Assembly (NCBI GenBank): GCA_045642485.1
Contig: JAZUIV010000079.1
Location: 1 to 49,576 of the forward strand
Length of the DNA stretch: 49,576 bases
Reading direction: 5' to 3'
Origin: Cacconaster sp045642485
GTDB taxonomy: Bacteria > Bacteroidota > Bacteroidia > Bacteroidales > UBA932
Below the pieces are notes generated by a model. That model saw only the letters and a program-made list of their open reading frames with translations. It searched no databases and had not been told where the DNA came from. This document shows positions 41,638 through 49,576 of this stretch, piece by piece (position 1 is the stretch's first letter; each line of letters opens with the position of its first letter). The position numbers were made by a program, and so were the translations under genes.

Positions 41638-42813
41638 ATGAAAAAAGTAGCACTGTTCATTGCACTGTCTATTCTCTGCTCCTGCGGCAGAACTGCTGTA
41701 AAAGATTATCATTTCGACGGCAAGCCTTCAGATGAAGTACTTTGCAATTACCTTGACCGCGCCATCACAATGATGGGGCTCTTGACCGACTCCTACCCCG
41801 ACAAGGATGCCGACATCGACTTCATAGTCGAGACAGGCACCAAATTCGTGGGCCGTGCCGTGTGCATCTGGGGAGGTGAAAGCAGTTTCAACAACAAGGA
41901 GTGGCTCGCAAACGCCAAAGCCTATGCGGCCAAAGTACACGAGGCCGCGCCCGACGTGGTTCTCCAGGGATGCTGCTTCGAATATATGACTCGCGGAGTC
42001 GAGTCGCTCGCCATACCGGCCTGGGCCTTCGAATCCCTCGGTCTCCCCGTTGAGCAGAGGAACTTTGATATGGAAGCGATGCTCTACCCAGACGGCTCAT
42101 TCGTAGGCCACTGGGATGACGGGAACAGCGTCCCCGACATACGTCAGACCGAAACACAACTGTGGTATTCGTTTCTCATCGGCCACTTCGTGGAGATGGG
42201 TTGCGAGGCCGTACACCTCGGCCAGACTATGCTGGTGGGCGACCAGGACAAGGACTGGAAGGCCTATGACGAGTTCCTCTCGAAGATGCACGCATACCAC
42301 GACCCCAAGGCACGCCGCCACTATGTGATGTACGATGCGCACGCCGGAGAAGAGGGGATGTTCACCCCCGACGGCCGCAGCGTTCTGGACTACAACGCAT
42401 TTCCTATGCGCATAGAGGAGACGCCGGAGAACGGATTTCTCACCGCAAGGCTCAGGCCCGGATTCACCGACGCAATGTACGGCACCTATCCCCACCCCTA
42501 TCTGGTGGAATTCGACAACTATGGTACAAGCGACCATCCAGGCAAACCGTCTGACCGCAGCAACCCCGATCTACCCTTCTGGGAGCAGATATACATATGG
42601 GGGTACGACGAGATAACCTGGCTCTACACCTTGCCCGAGCAGCAGAGACAGGATTGGCTCAGATATGCATTCCACTGGATCAAGGAAAACGACCCCTGGT
42701 GCCACCTTCAGATGCCCGGAACGAGAGGCAAGGCCCGCGCGATTGCCCCCACTGCCAACGTCCCTGACGGGATGAACCTGACAGAGACGATAAAGGAACT
42801 CTGGAACGAATAA
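41638..42813 (+). CDS. Lipoprotein of unknown function, possibly glycosidase-like
   Basis: I cannot name this 391-residue lipoprotein (MKKVALFIALSILCSC). The mature part has an alternating pattern suggestive of a TIM barrel: DFIVETGTKFVGRAVCIWGG, APDVVLQGCCFEYM, FVEMGCEAVHLGQTMLVG, RRHYVMYDAHAGEEGMF, PYLVEFDNYG and EQIYIWGYDEITWLYTLPEQ. Acidic residues at strand ends (LQGCCFEY, LVEFDNYG) could be catalytic, and the Trp-rich IWGYDEITWLY region could bind sugar. It follows the VanX-type gene by 12 bp and may be in the same transcript. Its last gene neighbour, the SASA esterase, is convergent. Confidence 0.5.
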   Translation: MKKVALFIALSILCSCGRTAVKDYHFDGKPSDEVLCNYLDRAITMMGLLTDSYPDKDADIDFIVETGTKFVGRAVCIWGGESSFNNKEWLANAKAYAAKVHEAAPDVVLQGCCFEYMTRGVESLAIPAWAFESLGLPVEQRNFDMEAMLYPDGSFVGHWDDGNSVPDIRQTETQLWYSFLIGHFVEMGCEAVHLGQTMLVGDQDKDWKAYDEFLSKMHAYHDPKARRHYVMYDAHAGEEGMFTPDGRSVLDYNAFPMRIEETPENGFLTARLRPGFTDAMYGTYPHPYLVEFDNYGTSDHPGKPSDRSNPDLPFWEQIYIWGYDEITWLYTLPEQQRQDWLRYAFHWIKENDPWCHLQMPGTRGKARAIAPTANVPDGMNLTETIKELWNE

Positions 42814-42828
42814 GGAAATCCCTATCCG

Positions 42829-44280
42829 TTATTCCACGTTAAGGCAGAAAGGTACGAAGGGGAGCCCTTCGGAGTTGTGGAGGTTGCCGGGACGGAAGTC
42901 ACCCCAGCCGTAGCGGACAGTGACAGGATGTTCCACGGCCTCACACTTGATCTGCAGATTGCTTTCCTTCCAGTCCATATATACTGAAGTGACGGGGTGG
43001 AACACGCCGTCGGCGCCGGCCACTTCGAGTCCTTCGACCCCCTGCTCTCGGTCAATGCCGTTAGGGCAATTGGAGAACCATACCAGCAGCATTGAGGTAT
43101 CCTCGGCATTGCGTGCGATAGATACGGCCTCGGGCGAATTGCAGGCTATGGTTCCGAACCCGTAGTCACGGTTAAGGGCCAGATATGCAAGGCGTTGGCC
43201 TACAGGCTGTTTTTGACAAGGGTGGATATTGTACCACTCGTATGGATAGACCAGGTCGTTGGTGCAGACGATACCGCTGTTGGGGATGACCTTGGCAGCC
43301 TCGTGCTGAGCGGCACGCAGCGCTGGAGATTTGGCCTGCGAACCTCCGCCATAGTTGTAGGGAGCAATCTCGACCTGATAGAAAGGCATACCGTTGTCCT
43401 TGTCTCCCCAGTCCTCACGCCACTGGCGCACGAGTTCCGCCATTCTGGTGACGAAAACCCCGTCCTCACCCACATTGCTGCAACCCTGATACCAGATAAA
43501 GCCGCGCGCCGTATATCCTTTGACAGGTTGCTGCATTCCGTTATACATCTGGAACGGACGTGACATCTCGTGACGTGCAGCCACGGCCTCGGGACTGCAG
43601 TCCTCTCCGAACTTCTCCACGGTGGCTTTGGGCAGCCAACCCTCGACGCGGGCGCCTCCACGGGGAAGAGCCACAATGCCGACAGGTACATCCAGACTGC
43701 GGGTCAGTTGCTCGGCGAAGAAATAGGCCGTGGCGCTCATTTCGGCGATACCTCCCACTGTGGCCTTCTCCCATCCTCTGGTCTTTGCAACGTCAGCGGC
43801 CGGCTCGTCGGGCTGGTCTATGCAAACGGTAAACATACGGACCCTGTCACCGCCGGCGGGATTTGCCAGATGATAATTGGAGTTCTCCACGGGGCAGTTG
43901 TAGAAGCCACTTATGGGCATTTCCATATTGGACTGACCGGATGCAATCCATACCTCACCGACCAGAACGTCGTGTATGGTGAATGTCTCCCTGCCACATC
44001 GGGCAACAATCTCGTAATGGTTGTAGGAAGCCGCAGGGGTCTTGACATATACGCGCCACACGCCGTCTGAAGCCACCTTTGCGGTATAGGTTCCTCCATC
44101 CCACGAAGTCTTTACTGTAACGGTTTTACCGGCATCACCGTGTCCCCAGACCAGAGCATCGGTATTCTGCTGCAGCACCATTGAATCGCTGCAGGGATAT
44201 TTCGGTGAAAATTCCGCGGAAGCGGAGAAGGCGAAGAGCAGTGTCGCAATCGCGCAGAAGAAAATTTTGGTCATTCTCAT
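42829..44280 (-). CDS. SASA-family O-acetylesterase, secreted
   Basis: The 483-residue enzyme has an SPI signal (MTKIFFCAIATLLFAFSASA) and the sialate-O-acetylesterase domain layout: an N-terminal beta domain with DSMVLQQNTDALVWGHGDAG, then the SGNH hydrolase core with S117 in IASGQSNMEMP, PRGGARVEGWLP, and NIHPCQKQPVGQRLA holding the catalytic His. It should remove O-acetyl groups from sugars in the periplasm. Sialic acid genes are absent, whereas plant xyloglucan and xylan are O-acetylated, so a hemicellulose substrate is more likely here. It stands alone: a terminator (44339-44368) isolates it from the pentose operon. Confidence 0.82.
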   Translation of the reverse strand: MRMTKIFFCAIATLLFAFSASAEFSPKYPCSDSMVLQQNTDALVWGHGDAGKTVTVKTSWDGGTYTAKVASDGVWRVYVKTPAASYNHYEIVARCGRETFTIHDVLVGEVWIASGQSNMEMPISGFYNCPVENSNYHLANPAGGDRVRMFTVCIDQPDEPAADVAKTRGWEKATVGGIAEMSATAYFFAEQLTRSLDVPVGIVALPRGGARVEGWLPKATVEKFGEDCSPEAVAARHEMSRPFQMYNGMQQPVKGYTARGFIWYQGCSNVGEDGVFVTRMAELVRQWREDWGDKDNGMPFYQVEIAPYNYGGGSQAKSPALRAAQHEAAKVIPNSGIVCTNDLVYPYEWYNIHPCQKQPVGQRLAYLALNRDYGFGTIACNSPEAVSIARNAEDTSMLLVWFSNCPNGIDREQGVEGLEVAGADGVFHPVTSVYMDWKESNLQIKCEAVEHPVTVRYGWGDFRPGNLHNSEGLPFVPFCLNVE

Positions 44281-44338
44281 AATTATTTCATTTAAGTTTC
44301 ACTATTTATATACACCCGGTTTGGAAATTTATTGCACA

Positions 44339-44368
44339 AAAACGCGTCACCCCGGGGTGACGCGTTTT
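44339..44368 (-). terminator. Perfect 30-bp palindrome, terminator of the pentose operon
   Basis: Left arm AAAACGCGTCACCCC (44339-44353) and its exact reverse complement (44354-44368) touch without a loop. Leftward transcripts end in a T-run after the stem. It lies 18 nt beyond the stop of the second transketolase subunit gene (44387). Confidence 0.85.
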
Positions 44369-44386
44369 GCGCAGAAGTTAATGTAT

Positions 44387-45334
44387 TTACTGAAGTTTCT
44401 TGCAAAGTTCAGCTATGCATTCCGGAGTGAAGTTGTAGTCTTTCAACAACTCGGCGGGTGTCCCTGACTCGCCCCAACGGTCTCCACCGTTGAGCAGTTT
44501 GACCTTTACCGCAACGCCTTCCTCCGCTATTGCGGCGCATACCGCCTCTCCAAGCCCTCCGGCAAGATTGTGCTCTTCGCAGACCACGCAACGTCCGGTT
44601 TTTGCCAGAGACGCAAGTATAGTCTTCTTGTCCAGAGGCTTGATGGTAGCCACATTAATCACTTCGGCACTTACGCCTTCCTTCTCAAGAAGGGCGGCAG
44701 CCTGAAGGCACGGCCATACCAGATGTCCGTAGCACAGTATGGTCACGTCCTTGCCCGGGTTCATAACATAGGCTTTGCCTATTTCGAACTCCTGCTCGGG
44801 AGCCGTGAATACCGGAACTACCGGACGCCCGAATCGAAGATACACGGGTCCTTCGTATTCAGCCGCCGCAATGGTTGCGGCAACAGCCTGGTTGTAATCG
44901 CAGGGAGCAACCACAGCCATGCCGGGGATAGCACGCATAAGCGCAATGTCTTCCATCGTCTGATGGGTGGCGCCATCCTCTCCGAGGGTAATACCTGCGT
45001 GAGAAGATGCGATTTTGACGTTTGTATGTCCGTAGGCTATTTCCTGACGCACCTGGTCATAGATGCGTCCCGAAACGAATTCAGCGAAAGATGCTATGAA
45101 AGGCACCTTCCCGGTGATTGCAAGTCCTGAAGCGACACCGGCCATATTGGCCTCCGCTATACCGCACTCATAGAAACGGTCGGGGAACTGTTTGGAAAAA
45201 TCGCCCATCTTGACTGATGGAACGAGGTCTGCAGTCAGACCCACAACCTTGGGATTTTTCTCGGCTGCCTTCACAAGGCCAACTCCGAAACCGCTGCGCG
45301 TATCCTTATTGTCGAGTATCTTGTATTCTGTCAT
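44387..45334 (-). CDS. Transketolase, C-terminal subunit
   Basis: The 315-residue cytoplasmic subunit carries the pyrimidine-binding and C-terminal domains of transketolase: YKILDNKDTRSGFGVGLVKA, FYECGIAEANMAGVASGLAI (catalytic Glu that protonates thiamine), GITLGEDGATHQTMEDIALM and GPVYLRFGRPVVPVF. With the N-terminal subunit 15 bp upstream it forms the split enzyme common in Bacteroidetes and archaea. It links xylulose-5-phosphate, ribose-5-phosphate and glycolytic intermediates. It is the last gene of the arabinose operon. Confidence 0.92.
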   Translation of the reverse strand: MTEYKILDNKDTRSGFGVGLVKAAEKNPKVVGLTADLVPSVKMGDFSKQFPDRFYECGIAEANMAGVASGLAITGKVPFIASFAEFVSGRIYDQVRQEIAYGHTNVKIASSHAGITLGEDGATHQTMEDIALMRAIPGMAVVAPCDYNQAVAATIAAAEYEGPVYLRFGRPVVPVFTAPEQEFEIGKAYVMNPGKDVTILCYGHLVWPCLQAAALLEKEGVSAEVINVATIKPLDKKTILASLAKTGRCVVCEEHNLAGGLGEAVCAAIAEEGVAVKVKLLNGGDRWGESGTPAELLKDYNFTPECIAELCKKLQ

Positions 45335-45349
45335 AATTGTGTCCTCCTG

Positions 45350-46192
45350 TTAAAAATCTCCGAGTGTTTCTTCCAACTGTTCCAGGGCAAGGGCCACTTC
45401 TTCAGCTTTTGGAGCCTTTCCGTGCCAGCCGTGCTTGCCTGCCATAAAGTCAACGCCGTGACCCATTTCAGTATGAAGGAGCAGCATAACAGGCTTTCCG
45501 ACAACAGACGAGGCCTTCTCGAATGCCTTGACTACGGACTCGATATCGTTACCGTTGTCAACAACGATGGTCTCCCACCCGAAAGCGGACCATTTTGCCT
45601 GCAGGTCACCCAGACCGGCTACATCATCCACATTACCGTCTATCTGGCAGCAGTTCCAGTCCGTGATTGCAACAAGGTTGTCAATCTTGTGATGGGATGC
45701 GAAAAGTGCAGTCTCCCAAATCTCACCTTCCTCCTGCTCCCCGTCGCCGAGAAGGCAGTAAACACGAGTGGGGTCGCCATCAGCCTTTTTACCGAGAGCA
45801 ATTCCTGCCGCACAGGCAAGCCCCTGACCCAGAGAACCGGATGCCTGCACAACTCCCGGAAGGCCATGGCTTACGCTGGGATGTCCCTGAAGTCGGCTTC
45901 CGAACTTACGCAAAGTGCCGAGTTCACTTAAAGGGAAATATCCTGCACGGGCAAGGGCCGCATAATAGACAGGAGCAAGATGTCCTGCAGAAGGGATGAA
46001 TACATCCTGGCCCTTGCTGTCACGTGTCCACGTGGCAGGATTGTGTTTCATAACTGAAAAATAGAGGGCGGTAACAACGTCCGTTGAACTGAGCGATCCG
46101 CCAGGATGACCGCTCCCGGCCATATTCACCATACGCACGATGTCACGGCGTATCTGTGTGGCGGTTTTTTTCAAAGTTTCAATGTTTGCCAT
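45350..46192 (-). CDS. Transketolase, N-terminal subunit
   Basis: The 280-residue subunit binds the thiamine pyrophosphate diphosphate and Mg2+: it shows MVNMAGSGHPGGSLSSTDV, the conserved GHLAPVYYAALA, SGSLGQGLACAAGIALG and CLLGDGEQEEGEIWETALFA with NCCQIDG. It pairs with the C-terminal subunit encoded 15 bp downstream. The start is 2 nt after the kinase stop codon. Together they turn the xylulose-5-phosphate made from arabinose into hexose and triose phosphates. Confidence 0.92.
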   Translation of the reverse strand: MANIETLKKTATQIRRDIVRMVNMAGSGHPGGSLSSTDVVTALYFSVMKHNPATWTRDSKGQDVFIPSAGHLAPVYYAALARAGYFPLSELGTLRKFGSRLQGHPSVSHGLPGVVQASGSLGQGLACAAGIALGKKADGDPTRVYCLLGDGEQEEGEIWETALFASHHKIDNLVAITDWNCCQIDGNVDDVAGLGDLQAKWSAFGWETIVVDNGNDIESVVKAFEKASSVVGKPVMLLLHTEMGHGVDFMAGKHGWHGKAPKAEEVALALEQLEETLGDF

Positions 46193-46194
46193 AT

Positions 46195-47775
46195 CTATTG
46201 TATTAAATTACTGAAAATTCCAAGTGACGACTTGTAGGATTCCATATATCTGTCAAAGCAAGCAACATCCTCTTCTGTAGGTTTGATTTCCACACCGGCG
46301 TTGCCCTTAAACACCTTTTCGTCCAGATAATCCGCAAGGCTCAGGCCATTTCCCTTCACCATATAATCAGCAAGCAGGGCCATGCCCCAGGCACCTCCCT
46401 CACCTGCCGTTTCCATAACGGAGATAGGTGAATTCAGGGCCGCGGCGAGAACGCGCTGGCCGGCGGTGGTGGATTTGAAAAGGCCTCCGTGACCGAGAAT
46501 CCTGTCAACTTTTACTTTCTCCTTACCGAAAAGCACCTCGTTGCCAATCTTGAGGACGGCAACTGATGCATGCAACTGGGATCGCATCAGATTGGAGAGG
46601 CTGAAACGGCTCTGAGCATCGTGGATAAGCACGGGCTTACCCTCCATCAGACCTATCACTGGCTCACCGGATACGAAATTGTACGACAATACGCCTCCAC
46701 AGTCGGGGTCCCCGTCCAGGGCTGTTCCGAAAAGTTTGACGTAAAGTTCTCCCATATCGGGAGTCCTGCCCATAAGAATTTCGAATTCCTTGAATATGTT
46801 CACCCAGGCGTTTATCTCGGACGTGCAGTTGTTGCAATGGACCATCGCCACAGGGCTGCCGTCAGGAGTGGTAACCATATCTATCACCTCGTAAGGCTTT
46901 GAGAGCGCCTTTTCGAGCACTATCATCGAGAATGAAGAGGTTCCGGCGGAGACGTTGCCCGTACGCTGACGCACTGAATTCGTTGCCACCATACCGGTGC
47001 CCGCATCTCCCTCGGGAGGGCAGAAAGGAATGCCTGCCTTCAGGTGACCTGACGGGTCAAGAAGTTTCGCGCCGGCCTCCGTAAGGCAGCCTGCGTTCTC
47101 TCCAGCCGTGAGTACCTTTGGGAAAATATTCTGGAGCTTCCAGGAATAGCCGCGTGGAGCCACGAGAGCGTTGAATTTGTCCACCATCGCGGCGTCATAG
47201 TCTCCTGTCTGGGAATCCACGGGTATCATTCCTGATGCGTCACCCACGCCTATCACTTTCTCACCGGTGAGGGCCCAATGCACGTAACCTGCCAGAGTAG
47301 TCTGGAAAGATATGTCCTTCACGTGGGCTTCACCGTCCAGTATGCATTGGTACAGATGAGAAATGCTCCAACGGAGAGGCACATTGAAATTGAAAAGGGC
47401 TGACAGTCCGGCGGCAGCCTTACCCGTATTGGTGTTTCTCCAGGTGCGGAAAGGTGCGAGCAGTTTGCCTGCAGCGTCGAAGGCCAGATATCCGTGCATC
47501 ATCGCGCTTATGCCTATGGCAGAAAAAGATTCCAATTCCACGCCATAACGGTTCTTCACGTCTTTCCTGAGCTCGGCGTAGCAGTCCTGCAGACCGTTCC
47601 AAACGTCATCGAGACTATAGGTCCACAGGCCGTTTTCCAATTTGTTCTCCCAAATATGGCCACCCTGTGCTATGGGATTGTGGTCGCCGTCAATGAGCAC
47701 GGCTTTTATACGGGTCGAGCCGATCTCGATTCCGAGTACGGCCCTTCCCTGCTCAATCAATGTCTTGACTTCCAT
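46195..47775 (-). CDS. araB: FGGY-family carbohydrate kinase (probable L-ribulokinase)
   Basis: The 526-residue cytoplasmic kinase has the FGGY fold: the N-terminal phosphate loop VLGIEIGSTRIKAVLID, IGISAMMHGYLAFDAAG, the TWRNTNTGKAA substrate region, SGMIPVD, and the C-terminal GNVSAGTSSFSMIVLEK and RILGHGGLFKSTTAGQRVLA ATP motifs, with ETAGEGGAWGMALLA. Position directly after araA (1-nt gap) and before the transketolase genes makes L-ribulose the likely substrate. Related operons in Bacteroides carry a similar kinase. It is longer than xylulokinases and not the classical AraB sequence, so xylulokinase activity cannot be excluded. Confidence 0.8.
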   Translation of the reverse strand: MEVKTLIEQGRAVLGIEIGSTRIKAVLIDGDHNPIAQGGHIWENKLENGLWTYSLDDVWNGLQDCYAELRKDVKNRYGVELESFSAIGISAMMHGYLAFDAAGKLLAPFRTWRNTNTGKAAAGLSALFNFNVPLRWSISHLYQCILDGEAHVKDISFQTTLAGYVHWALTGEKVIGVGDASGMIPVDSQTGDYDAAMVDKFNALVAPRGYSWKLQNIFPKVLTAGENAGCLTEAGAKLLDPSGHLKAGIPFCPPEGDAGTGMVATNSVRQRTGNVSAGTSSFSMIVLEKALSKPYEVIDMVTTPDGSPVAMVHCNNCTSEINAWVNIFKEFEILMGRTPDMGELYVKLFGTALDGDPDCGGVLSYNFVSGEPVIGLMEGKPVLIHDAQSRFSLSNLMRSQLHASVAVLKIGNEVLFGKEKVKVDRILGHGGLFKSTTAGQRVLAAALNSPISVMETAGEGGAWGMALLADYMVKGNGLSLADYLDEKVFKGNAGVEIKPTEEDVACFDRYMESYKSSLGIFSNLIQ

Positions 47776-47776
47776 A

Positions 47777-49321
47777 TTACATCAGGACTGAACGGTTCAA
47801 CATATAATAGACCTCATTGGTCCTCATCTCCTGCTTGATTCCGGAGACGGTGGTGTTCGCGTCAATGTGAAGCATCTCGATTCCGGCAATCTCAGCATAA
47901 TCTTCCCAATATTCGGGAGTTATGTCGTAACTGAAGCAGGAATGGTGAGTACCTCCCGCAAGTATCCAGGCTTCCGTTCCCACCTCGAAATCAGGTTTGG
48001 GTATCCAAAGGGCATTGGCCACAGGCAGTTTGGGCAGAGGTTTCGGTTTGATACACTCCACATCGTTGACAATCAGACGGAAGCGGTTGCCAAGATCTAT
48101 GACAGTAGCGGTCACGCCATTGCCTGTCTTTGAATTGAACACCAATCGTGCGGTCTGGGCCTTGCGTATGCCTATGCCGAGGAAATGAACCTCAAGACGG
48201 GGTTTGTCCGCGGCAATCAGAGGACAAATTTCCAACATATGGCTCTGCAGAATGGCGCTGCGGGCACCGTCGAAGTTCAAGGTATAATCTTCAAGGAAAG
48301 AGCAGCCGGTAGGCAGGCCCTGAGTCATAAACCATACAGTACGATACAAAGCCGCTGATTTCCAATCACCTTCAGCTCCAAAGCCGTAGCCTTCGGCCAT
48401 CAGTCGCTGTGAAGCCAGACCGGGAATCTGGTCAAAGCCCAGAAAATCGGGGGCGTTGACGTCAGCTCCTCCCAGGTCATCAAAGTTGGTGGTGAAGCCT
48501 TTGGCACCTTCATCCTTGAGAACGCGGCGAATCGCTATCTCAGCCTTGGCGGCATTCCTGACGCGCAACCAGTATTCCTGTTCGCCCTCTTCACCAATCA
48601 CAATGTCGTAGCTCTTTTTATATTCTTCCACAAGGGCCTCGGCCTCAGCATCAGTCACCTTGCGGAAATAATCCATAAGGGAGGAAACGGGGTAATAATC
48701 GACGTGATAGCCCAAACGGACCTCAGCCTCGACCTTGTCACCATCCGTTACCGCGACGTTGTTCATCTGGTCACCGAAACGAAGAATTCTCATATCCTTA
48801 GAATCAGCCCAGGCAGCGGCGACGCGGGCCCACACTGCAATGGCCTTCTGAGGCTTCTCGTCTTTCCAATAGCCGCTTACAACCTTGCGGGGTTTGCGCA
48901 GGTGTGCACAGATATGACCGAACTCACGGTCTCCGTGGGCGCTCTGGTTCAGGTTCATAAAGTCCATATCCATCGTATCCCAGGGAATCTCCGCATTGTA
49001 CTGGGTGTGGAAGTGAAGCATAGGCTTCTGAAGGGCCTGTAACCCCTTTATCCACATCTTGGCCGGGGAGAAAGTGTGCATCCAGGTAATTACACCGACG
49101 CACTTTTCATCATTGTTGGCGGCCTTCATTACGGATTCGACCTCTTTCGAAGAATTTGCAGTGCCTTTGTAAACGACTTTGATAGGGATTATTCCGCCTT
49201 CATTGAGGCCATCAACCATCTCCTTGGAATGACCGTCCACAATCTTAACCGTTTCACCGCCATAAAGCAACTGGGCCCCGGTAACCCACCAGAGTTCCAT
49301 ATTTTCAAATTCCTTTATCAT
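47777..49321 (-). CDS. araA: L-arabinose isomerase
   Basis: The 514-residue cytoplasmic enzyme converts L-arabinose to L-ribulose. Family marks are ELWWVTGAQLLYGGETV at the N-terminus, TWMHTFSPAKMWIKGLQALQ, HFHTQYNAEIPWDTMDMDFM, NLNQSAHGDREFGHI, the GFGAEGDWKSAALYR loop and FLEDYTLNF (the two catalytic Glu regions), and the Mn2+-binding His pair in GTHHSCFSYD. Length is normal (about 500). The symporter gene ends 47 bp upstream on the same strand. The usual araD epimerase gene is not in the window and may lie upstream. Confidence 0.95.
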   Translation of the reverse strand: MIKEFENMELWWVTGAQLLYGGETVKIVDGHSKEMVDGLNEGGIIPIKVVYKGTANSSKEVESVMKAANNDEKCVGVITWMHTFSPAKMWIKGLQALQKPMLHFHTQYNAEIPWDTMDMDFMNLNQSAHGDREFGHICAHLRKPRKVVSGYWKDEKPQKAIAVWARVAAAWADSKDMRILRFGDQMNNVAVTDGDKVEAEVRLGYHVDYYPVSSLMDYFRKVTDAEAEALVEEYKKSYDIVIGEEGEQEYWLRVRNAAKAEIAIRRVLKDEGAKGFTTNFDDLGGADVNAPDFLGFDQIPGLASQRLMAEGYGFGAEGDWKSAALYRTVWFMTQGLPTGCSFLEDYTLNFDGARSAILQSHMLEICPLIAADKPRLEVHFLGIGIRKAQTARLVFNSKTGNGVTATVIDLGNRFRLIVNDVECIKPKPLPKLPVANALWIPKPDFEVGTEAWILAGGTHHSCFSYDITPEYWEDYAEIAGIEMLHIDANTTVSGIKQEMRTNEVYYMLNRSVLM

Positions 49322-49368
49322 ATTTCAACTGTTTAGATTTGATTTATTTCAGATTTTCTTTCAACATA

Positions 49369-49576
49369 CTACCAGAGAATCAGATATAAAAATGCCACCA
49401 ATACAATTATCAACGCTCCTCCGACGGCGTAGCCGCGGCTGGTGTGGAACAGGCTCAAGTCGATGTCCAGAGCCTTCCTGTCCCTTGAAGTGTCGTTGGA
49501 ATTGCTGTAAAGCCAGATGGATGAGCACCCCACAAGCACTCCGAAGAAGAAGAATGCCTGGAAGCCGATATCGTTC
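49369..49576 (-). CDS. Na+/sugar symporter (SSS family), C-terminal part (partial)
   Basis: The minus-strand frame from the window edge to TAG at 49369-49371 encodes a hydrophobic C-terminus: NDIGFQAFFFFGVLVGCSSI, a soluble loop with SRDRKALDIDLSLFHTSRGY, and a last helix ALIIVLVAFLYLILW. This pattern (DIDLSLF--S-G---G--LI) resembles the end of SSS-family arabinose-locus symporters in Bacteroides. It would import arabinose with Na+. The start and most of the protein are outside the window. The tail is consistent with a transcript symporter-araA-araB-tkt. Confidence 0.6.
   Translation of the reverse strand, partial: NDIGFQAFFFFGVLVGCSSIWLYSNSNDTSRDRKALDIDLSLFHTSRGYAVGGALIIVLVAFLYLILW

Noticed and set aside
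1..49576. tRNA, rRNA or known riboswitch
   Set aside because: No cloverleaf-like or conserved rRNA sequence and no riboswitch motif was recognised on either strand by eye.

Overview
The window looks like an uncultured gut- or rumen-type Bacteroidales chromosome. It is roughly half GC, with a SusC/SusD pair, many SPII-type lipoproteins with a Cys at about residue 16-20, Bacteroidetes-type promoters (TTTG-N19-21-TAnnTTTG), almost no Shine-Dalgarno sequences, a two-gene transketolase and a SpoIIE-type phosphatase. No genus can be fixed from sequence alone.

Layout. 1-616 is a wreck: the tail of an IS1380-like transposase, the IS end apparently inserted in a type II-C-like CRISPR repeat, one spacer, one intact repeat, then the C-terminal stub of a low-molecular-weight tyrosine phosphatase gene. 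A triple-hairpin element follows (653-712). 779-18351 is a polysaccharide utilization locus: GH95 on the minus strand, divergent from GH3, GH116, GH31 (with PA14) and an AraC-type regulator, then SusC, SusD and a surface lipoprotein with a duplicated Trp-rich module, closed by a terminator at 18374-18406. With the BACON-BACON-GH5_4-like endoglucanase at 29204, the enzyme set fits xyloglucan: backbone cutting, then removal of fucose/galactose, xylose and glucose.

18425-34313 carries three copies of a two-gene cassette: a DUF6057-like protein tightly coupled to a lipoprotein with an N-terminal Ig-like region, one CxxCH motif and a TolB/PD40-type propeller. Between the copies lie a phosphodiesterase-like lipoprotein, a XylE-type sugar transporter behind a chimeric gene remnant, a YefM-YoeB toxin-antitoxin pair with a recognisable operator, the GH5 gene and an AT-rich orphan. 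This repeated cassette is the best candidate for an undescribed system.

34323-42813 is mostly housekeeping and envelope genes: a glycerophosphodiesterase, then a GNAT-fold protein divergent from an acyl-AMP ligase plus acyl carrier protein (a trio resembling bacterial ceramide synthesis genes), an rRNA/tRNA methyltransferase, a Cache-HAMP-SpoIIE phosphatase, a VanX-type dipeptidase and an unknown lipoprotein. 42829-44280 is a SASA-type acetylesterase. 44387-49576 is a leftward pentose operon (Na+/sugar symporter, araA, araB-like kinase, two transketolase subunits) ended by a perfect 30-bp palindrome. It would feed arabinose and other pentose-phosphate intermediates into central metabolism.

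Across the whole window the tetranucleotide CATG is nearly absent (18 by hand count, about 194 expected), and the exceptions concentrate in the SusC/SusD block.
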